Of a stretch of DNA of 64,000 bases, positions 58,523 to 64,000 are shown piece by piece. Positions within the stretch are counted from its first letter, which is position 1. Every line of letters begins with the position of its first letter. The notes under the pieces are model-generated. The model was not told the DNA's origin and did no database searches. It saw only the letters and a program-made list of their open reading frames with translations. A program made the position numbers and the translations under genes. The DNA is from Flaccisagitta enflata (lineage: Eukaryota > Chaetognatha > Sagittoidea > Aphragmophora): NCBI GenBank assembly GCA_965153355.1, contig OZ231127.1:35960001-36024000 (forward strand). Reading direction: 5' to 3'.

Positions 58523-58792
58523 TTCAGCAGAGGCTGGACGCTAGGTGAAGAAGTAGGTGTAGGCATTAATACGCATATTAATGATTGTGCAGAGTGATTG
58601 ATATTTTGGACACACTGTCAATCTCTCTTGCTAATCCTGTATCCCCGTCTCCCCGTTTTCCTGTCCCATGTCCCAATACCCTTGTATGTTCCATGGGTCT
58701 TGCAAATGACCACACCGCGGTTGGTCTCGCAAATGACCCCGCCCCCATCCCCGGGCACCGCCACTGTTTTGTACTCCATACTGCGGGTCGCC

Positions 58793-58896
58793 CGGATCGT
58801 TGGGGAATCAATCCCCATACTAAAGATCTCCATCTACGTGATATCTAGGGTAAGTCGAAAATTGATCTTTAGACCGAATGGGAATAAAGTACTATT
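58793..58896 (+). repeat. Split direct repeat B2 (3' end)
   Basis: Copy of B1 ending AGTACTATT, followed by host GCCATGGTCC. The 270 bp between A2 and B2 hold no frame. Confidence 0.95.
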
Positions 58897-59203
58897 GCCA
58901 TGGTCCTCTGCATCTCCTTTTCTCTTTTTCTATTTTTGTCAATTTGATTCAAAGTCTTTTATCTTTTATTCGAGGGCGCAGCTGCTGAAATAGCTCAAGT
59001 TGATATTGGAAAGATGAGGATTCGTCGGATACACGGCAAGAGGCAAAAGTGGATCCATAAATGTATAAGGATAATACCGATATCGTTTGCACTAAATAGT
59101 GCGGACAAACGGTCAGACAGGGGCGAGGAATCATGGGTTTACTCTTAAAAGATTGTACATGTGTCAAAGAAAACTCAAAACAGTACCCGAAGGTTTTTCG
59201 TAT
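58897..59203. other. Unassigned DNA
   Basis: GTCGGATACACGGCAAGAGGC at 59025 resembles an F1 head; otherwise nothing. Confidence 0.5.
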
Positions 59204-59350
59204 TATCCAGGCCAGATACATGGCTACAATTAGCGACATGCGGTTGAGCTGGGTCAAATAGGAATATAAGAATTTAACGACTAGGCACTGACTTGCGGAC
59301 TTATTGACGAAAATGTCGCCTCAACGAGTTGCCAGGACGCGACTAAATAT
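59204..59350 (+). mobile_element. F1 repeat, decayed
   Basis: CAGGCCAGATACATGGCTAC, TTAGCGACATGCGG at the 5' side; GCCAGGACGCGACTAAATA at the 3' side. Confidence 0.6.
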
Positions 59351-59449
59351 TCTCGTTCAATTTTCTCTTTAAGTCTCCTTTCGGAAAAGTTCCCCAATTT
59401 TCCGCTGGGGCACCTTCGCAACTGTGTGCCTGCCATCATATTAGAATCG

Positions 59450-59452
<3 letters not shown>

Positions 59453-59537
<85 letters not shown>
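59453..59537. repeat. (GA)n microsatellite
   Basis: Perfect GA run abutting an F1 fragment. Confidence 0.97.
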
Positions 59538-59540
<3 letters not shown>

Positions 59541-59735
59541 CACAGCTACCCCAGACGCGTGCAGGTGGACAGGGGCAGTGACGAATAAGTTAACAAAGCC
59601 ACTTTGGCAGAAACCGCGAGGCCATGAAACTATTAACGCCAAAATGAAGGATTGACATAAGCATCGAAGGGCTGATAGACCGACAGACTGACATAGCACG
59701 CGACAAGATGTGATGATCGCCTCCTCAGTCACTAG
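59538..59735 (+). mobile_element. F1 repeat, decayed
   Basis: ATACACAGCTACCCCAGACG, CGTGCAGGTGGACAGGGGC, GACCGACAGACTGACATAGC, ACGCGAC. Head and terminal hairpin lost. Confidence 0.65.
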
Positions 59736-59829
59736 TAAATAATTTTGACTTAGGACCGATTCACGTCATTTACGCTCACGAAAAACACCAAGTTCAAGAG
59801 AGACGGCGAAATACTAATGCGGAAAACCG

Positions 59830-60175
59830 TTTGCCGAAGAAAACTGTAAGCTGTTTGTCAGACAAAAAAAACACTTGCCGGAAAACTGCCAAAAACGTTC
59901 TTAGGGTAATTGCTTTTTAAAGAAAACTACCCAAATACGCAAGCTGGAAAAGTATCAGAAGCTATTTTAGGTTTACTGTCACAATATGCTAACCAGAAAA
60001 CTTCCAAGAGTAATTTTAGAAAAAAACAGGTGAAACACATTAACCAAAGAAACATTTGCCTGGAAAACTGCCAAAAATCCTGAGCCGAAAACTGCCATAT
60101 GCCATTTGCCTGGGAAACTGCCAAAGGTCCTGAGTCGAAAACTGCCAAAAGCCATCTGACGGAAACTGTCAATTT
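59830..60175. repeat. Degenerate tandem repeat (GGAAAACTGCCAAAA)
   Basis: The phrase TGCCTGGAAAACTGCCAAAA and variants recur every 30-50 bp, clearest at 60057-60170. Confidence 0.75.
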
Positions 60176-60265
60176 CCGATAAATTGCGCCGATGAAAGTT
60201 CTTTTTTCTTCCCCTCAATCAAACAAGTACACCGTTTCCCAAATCCAGATCCGAGGTCGAGGTTT

Positions 60266-60810
60266 TTGGGCAGCGGCCCCGAAGGGGGCGATGACCTATG
60301 CTTTCACACATATGGGGAATTTTTCCTCCTCCTTCTCGTTCTACATCCTCCCCCCTCAAATCCCAGTCTGGATGCCCAAATTTCAGTCTTGAGGCCCAAA
60401 TCCTTGTCTCGAAGCCAAGATTCCGACCTTGAGGCCCAAATCCTAGCCTCAAGGCCCAAATCCTAGCCTGGAGGCCTAGATCCCAGCCTTGAAACCCAAA
60501 TATCAGCCCGGAGGTCCAAATCCAAGCCAAGAGGCCTAGATCCGAACTTCAAGGCTGAGATTTTGGCCGTAAGGCCAGGCTCTGGGCCTCCAGGCTAGTA
60601 TTTGGGCCTAAGGCCGGGATTTGAGTTTTGAGACTTGGATTTGGGCCTCCAGACTGGAATTTGGGCCTCCAAACTGGGATTTGAGAGGGGGAATGCAGGA
60701 GGAAAGAATTCCCTATTTAGGTCTGCTGCCCTGCTTGAACTTCCAGCACAGCCTACTTAGGCAGGGCACGGGTACCGCTGACCATCTAACGCTTTTGCGA
60801 CTATTCCTTT
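60266..60810. mobile_element. F2 element, GACCTATG subtype
   Basis: Left end TTTTTGGGCAGCGGCCCCG, ATGACCTATGCTTTCACACA, TATGGGGAATTTTTCC; GAGGCCCAAATCCTAGCCTC units of about 20 bp whose orientation flips near 60550; a shortened right end (GGAAAGAATTCCC, CTGCTGCCCTGC); tail GGCAGGGCACGGGTACCGC, TGACCATCTAACGC, TTTTGCGACTATT. Confidence 0.9.
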
Positions 60811-61346
60811 TTCTTTGAGACAGTTGTCAAAGCCTACTTCATAGTCAATGGGTCTCGCTTTATCCTCTATAGTGTTTTATACATAGTGGTGATAGTACTA
60901 TCTAGAGCATAAGTATTTAGACAAGCATTTATAACAATAACTCTGCTAATAATAACAAATCTATATAAAAATCAGTGAGATTCTGAAACTACTTCAAATT
61001 TCTGAGCTAATGCTGCAAACCGCATCTGTCTAGCTCAAGCCGTTTAGAAATGACAAGCAAAACAAGATTGATACCCCAAATGAAAAATAGCAAAAATACT
61101 GCATCTAAATTTCTGCTTTTAGTATCAAAGTTATTCTTTAAATAGAATAAAGGTTTTTTCAACTAATTTAATATCCCTGCTGTAAAACCAAACACATTAC
61201 GTTTTCCTGCCTGATTCCAGCCCTATTATATCATTGTAGTTGAAAACAAGGCTTAGGGGAGCACATAGAATTGACTGACATAAATGATCTTAAAGTGAAA
61301 CAATTTTCAAAGAGGGGAGAGACCTAATGCATTTATTCATCAGACC
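60811..61346. other. Unassigned DNA
   Basis: AT-rich; no gene or named repeat recognised. Confidence 0.5.
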
Positions 61347-61437
61347 CTGAATCGGATCAACATATATGCTTTAAATGCTTAAGCATAGGGCCCTGCGCCT
61401 CAGGGGGGCCCCGCGCTTGCGCCCTTCTTTAAAAAAA

Positions 61438-61549
61438 AAAGAAAAAAAAAAGAAGAAAGAAGGAAAAGAAGAAAGAAGAGAAAGAAAGGAAAAGAGAAAG
61501 AGAGAGAGAAAGAGAGAGAGAAAGAAAGCAAGCAAGCAAGCAAGCAAGC

Positions 61550-61605
<56 letters not shown>

Positions 61606-61612
61606 GAAAGGA
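61438..61612. repeat. A/G-rich and (AAAG)n microsatellite
   Basis: Purine-rich tract with GCAA units (61528-61550) and then AAAG units. Confidence 0.94.
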
Positions 61613-62126
61613 CAAAGACAAAACATTTTTGGTCAACAAAACAAAATACCAGCTTAAGAAGAGAAAATGCAAGATAGAAGGTCTGAAGTGAAAGAAAAGC
61701 AGCAGGGAAGGTAATGTAGGCAAGAAACAAGAAAGGAAAGAAATAACAAAGTAGTTATGTGATAAAAAGAAGTTCAGAAAAAAGGGAAGGAAAAAAAGAA
61801 AGCAAGAAACAAGGAAGGTAATAGAGAAGGTAAAAAGGATAGGTTATAAAAAAGAATTCAAATATTTATTTTTTATTACTAAAATTACAAACAAAGAAAA
61901 ATTTTGTATACATCAGTGAAAAATTGAATTCAGGACTTCTTTTTTTAAAAACTGAAGCAAAGAACTTTTTTTGAAAAATATGCTAACTTTCACAAGCCTC
62001 CATACTCTGGTTTATAGGATTTAAATAAAATGAATTTTGGTGACATTGCTTGATCTTGTCTTATCGTTATTGAAATTTGCTTAAAAAAATTTTATTAGCT
62101 CTTTGAAAAGTTTTAATCTTCTATTT

Positions 62127-62328
62127 AAACAAGGCCAGATACACAGCTACCCCAGTTGCGTGCAGGTGGGCAGGGGCCATATTTGAGGTCAGTGGAGCGT
62201 TTGGGCAGGAGCAGCATAGCCAAAAAACCCATAAACGCCAAAAAAGTAAAATGTGACGAACAAACAAATCAACGGACCAACGGACCAACCAAGCAGGGTG
62301 TAGAGTCGTGTAGCACAAGACTAAAAAT
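62127..62328 (+). mobile_element. F1 repeat, decayed hairpin
   Basis: AACAAGGCCAGATACACAG, CTACCCCAGTTGCGTGC, AGGTGGGCAGGGGCC, GTTTGGGCAGGAGCAGC, AAAAAAGTAAAATGTGACG, ACGGACC units, GCAGGGTGTAGAGTC, TAGCACAAGACTAAAAA. Nested in the hAT-like element at 61347. Confidence 0.88.
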
Positions 62329-62912
62329 TCTAAAAAATGGTTAAAGTGGTCCAAATTTTTTTGCATGCAATTTCTAAACTATGAAGACTACAGAAACCAG
62401 ATTGCATTCATCTTGCAGATTTTTTTTATTTGGATCAATTTGTTTCTATACTTTTTTAGTCTGTAGCTTATCTATAAGCTGTGAACAAGCGGCATTTTAA
62501 ATAATTTATCTTTGAAATAATAGATTTTTTGAAGTAGCTTTTTCAAAGTTTTTTTTCTAAAGCTAAGATATCCTTGGTTGAAGGTAAATTTTTCATAGAT
62601 AGTATTCAGGCTTGAATTGGTTTCTTTGGGGTTCAATATGAGGTAATACTATGAGGCAGACACTTGTAAGGGAGAGAGAGAGAAAATGAATACATGAAAA
62701 AAAAGAGATTGTAAAGCATGAGAGAGAATAAAAGGGATAAATTAATGTGAAATTCATGTAAATATTTAGTTGGACGATATAGCTAAGAAATTTTGTTGGC
62801 AGGAATCAAAAAAATTTGTAGAGACCTGACAGATAGCGGGAGGGGGGTAGGGAAGGGGGGCCCCGCGCCCCTGGTTAAGCATAGGGCCCCGCACCTTGTT
62901 GATCCGCCTCAG

Positions 62913-63215
62913 ATCAGACCCATATATGGAAATGTTTAAAAACCCATGTATGAAGACTTACTGTCACTTAAAGATGTAAAACTATATGCATGACATATTT
63001 GAAAGGTTTTTTCAAAGATTATTTTTGAATAAAGAAGCCAACTAGTATACTGTCTATATACTTTTGCTCTAGATAGTTCACGGTGAATCAAGCATGTTGT
63101 GTAGAACTAACTCCGGCTATGGGTAGTTGGATGAAGGCCGATGCAACACTGACTTCGTCATTTGTCATGCACAATTGCACATAAATCACGTAAACTCAGG
63201 AAATGGTGTGTAAAG
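62913..63215. other. Unassigned DNA
   Basis: No gene or named repeat. Confidence 0.5.
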
Positions 63216-63252
63216 ATCTGTCTGTGTCTGTGTGTGTCTGTGTGTCTGTGTG

Positions 63253-63315
<63 letters not shown>
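63216..63315. repeat. (TCTG)/(TC)n microsatellite
   Basis: GTGTCTGTGTG units followed by perfect TC. Lies directly beyond exon A's splice donor, in the intron. Confidence 0.96.
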
Positions 63316-63319
<4 letters not shown>

Positions 63320-63324
63320 CTCAC

Positions 63325-63522
63325 CCTTGCATGTCACTTGAGACAGAGTTCATCTTCTTGACGATCCTCATTGGTGGTCTTCGAGGTGATTGAGATCCGA
63401 CTAATCCCCCTCCTCCTCCCCCGCCTCCTCCTCCTACTCCACCGCCGCCTCCACTTCCGCTTAAGTGTGGCGAATGGCAACCGGAAATCATCGAAGCTGC
63501 CACGCCCACTGCGCATCCATTG
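63325..63522 (-). CDS. SGSM: Host gene exon A, SGSM1/2-like
   Basis: A 198-nt exon between TTTCTTTCCCCCACAG| and GG|GTGAGA. It enters with one base completing a codon and leaves with two, so its donor phase fits exon B's acceptor exactly. It reads NGCAVGVAASMISGCHSPHL, a Gly-rich run of about 25 residues, then VGSQSPRRPPMRIVKKMNSV and SSDMQG. The part SPRRPPMRIVKKMNSVSSDM aligns by eye with the segment just before the conserved DYVESLHQN in vertebrate SGSM proteins, as I remember it. This linker lies between the RUN domain and the Rab-binding region and is poorly conserved. The Gly run may be lineage-specific. The assignment rests mainly on phase and order with exon B. Confidence 0.65.
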
Positions 63523-64000
63523 CTGTGGGGGAAAGAAAAGGTTTGAGAGTTTAGACCTGAGATGTTAGGATATTTCGGTGGATAGAGGTTGTTGCTGGGG
63601 TAAAAACTGCGGGGTCTGTTGATTGCAGTATACTGCAAAAAAAATATCAAATGATGGAGGGGCAGCATTCCCTCTCCCTAGCCCATTGTGACAAGTAACC
63701 CTGGGTTATAATATCATCGCGAACTGAGGGGGGGGCAAGGGGCTGCATTTGTGGTTTAACACTTTCTAACTTTTGCGGACAGACGGATGGACGGACGGGC
63801 AGATTGGGTAAAAATCGTTTTTCCTGCTGATGCGCAACTTCATTTCAATGTTTCAATAAGCACAAAACAATTATCTCTCCAAGGAAAATAATCCATAACA
63901 AAATCTAACCTGTCCATCAAATTAAATATGGAGTTGACAAGGCTTACCACACTCACCATTGTCATTGTTTCACACAAAAAGATCTAACTGTGTGAATGCC
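63523..64000. other. Upstream intron of the SGSM-like gene
   Basis: No further exon recognised to the window edge. A GGACAGACGGATGGACGGACG run at 63777-63800 is a bare F1-type core. Confidence 0.5.

Larger units (their letters stand above)
51818..58896 (+). mobile_element. Ngaro-type tyrosine-recombinase retrotransposon
   Basis: A 7079-bp element with split direct repeats in the order A1 - genes - B1 - A2 - B2, diagnostic of Ngaro/PAT-type elements that integrate with a tyrosine recombinase and make no target duplication. Gene order is gag (two exons), RT, RNase H plus SGNH hydrolase, tyrosine recombinase. There is no methyltransferase domain (DIRS/PAT) but there is an SGNH hydrolase, known from Ngaro elements. 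B1 and B2 differ by one base by eye, and A1/A2 are identical over 48 bp, so the copy is fairly young. The pol region carries a frame break at about 55010-55032. It is antisense to the host SGSM-like gene. Confidence 0.93.
61347..62912. mobile_element. hAT-like non-autonomous element
   Basis: 8-bp direct repeat ATCAGACC on both sides (61339-61346, 62913-62920). Ends CTGAATCGGATCAAC and the complement of GTTGATCCGCCTCAG. Each end carries GC-rich blocks (AAGCATAGGGCCC, GGGGGGCCCCGCGC) that are partly direct and partly inverted. No transposase; contains an (AAAG)n array and an F1 copy. The 5'-CTG start is unusual for hAT, so the family call rests on the duplication length. Confidence 0.75.

Overview
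The window looks like intronic DNA from an animal with a large, repeat-choked genome. The only host coding sequence I recognise is two phase-compatible minus-strand exons (63325-63522 and 38540-38715) of an SGSM1/2-like gene (RUN/TBC Rab-GTPase modulator family, a metazoan family). A 24.6 kb intron separates them, and at least 38 kb of further non-coding sequence follows the second. Perfect di-, tri- and tetranucleotide arrays, spliceosomal-type GT-AG boundaries and eukaryotic transposons fit this. The species cannot be named from the sequence.

Almost everything else is mobile or tandemly repeated DNA. (1) A tyrosine-recombinase retrotransposon of the Ngaro type lies at 51818-58896 (+ strand): a two-exon gag, RT, RNase H fused to an SGNH hydrolase, and a tyrosine recombinase, bounded by split direct repeats in the order A1 ... 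B1-A2-B2. (2) A young LTR retrotransposon lies at 31751-35199, with 409-bp LTRs that read as identical. It encodes only gag and a truncated aspartic protease (minus strand), joined through a canonical A_AAA_AAC -1 frameshift site. It is inserted in the tip of a pogo-like MITE. (3) Many non-autonomous DNA elements have readable target-site duplications: hAT-like (8 bp; 9321, 18129, 20856, 61347), TA-flanked (5073, 24528, 27541, 29137) and 4-bp-TSD foldbacks (3464, 16769, 25626, 25979). Several are nested up to three deep.

Two high-copy families stand out. F1 (about 30 copies or fragments, both strands) starts AACAAGGCC, has a variable tandem-repeat core, and ends in a short hairpin followed by CTAAAAA. 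A word near its 5' end is the reverse complement of the 3' hairpin's right arm, and the two change together between subfamilies. This layout resembles Helentron/DINE-type rolling-circle non-autonomous elements. F2 (10 copies) has GGGCAGCGGCCC inverted ends around arrays of 20-21-bp units, plus a one-sided tail containing GGTACCGCTGACC.

Layout: 1-3.4 kb unassigned DNA and an 81-bp minisatellite; 3.4-7.8 kb MITEs, F1 and F2; 7.8-10.3 kb an F1 copy swollen by AT-rich decamer arrays and a hAT insertion; 10.3-25.6 kb mixed F1/F2/MITEs; 25.6-30.1 kb a nested stack; 31.7-35.4 kb the LTR element; 35.4-51.8 kb F1/F2, microsatellites and host exon B; 51.8-58.9 kb the Ngaro-type element; 58.9-64 kb repeats, a hAT-like element and host exon A.
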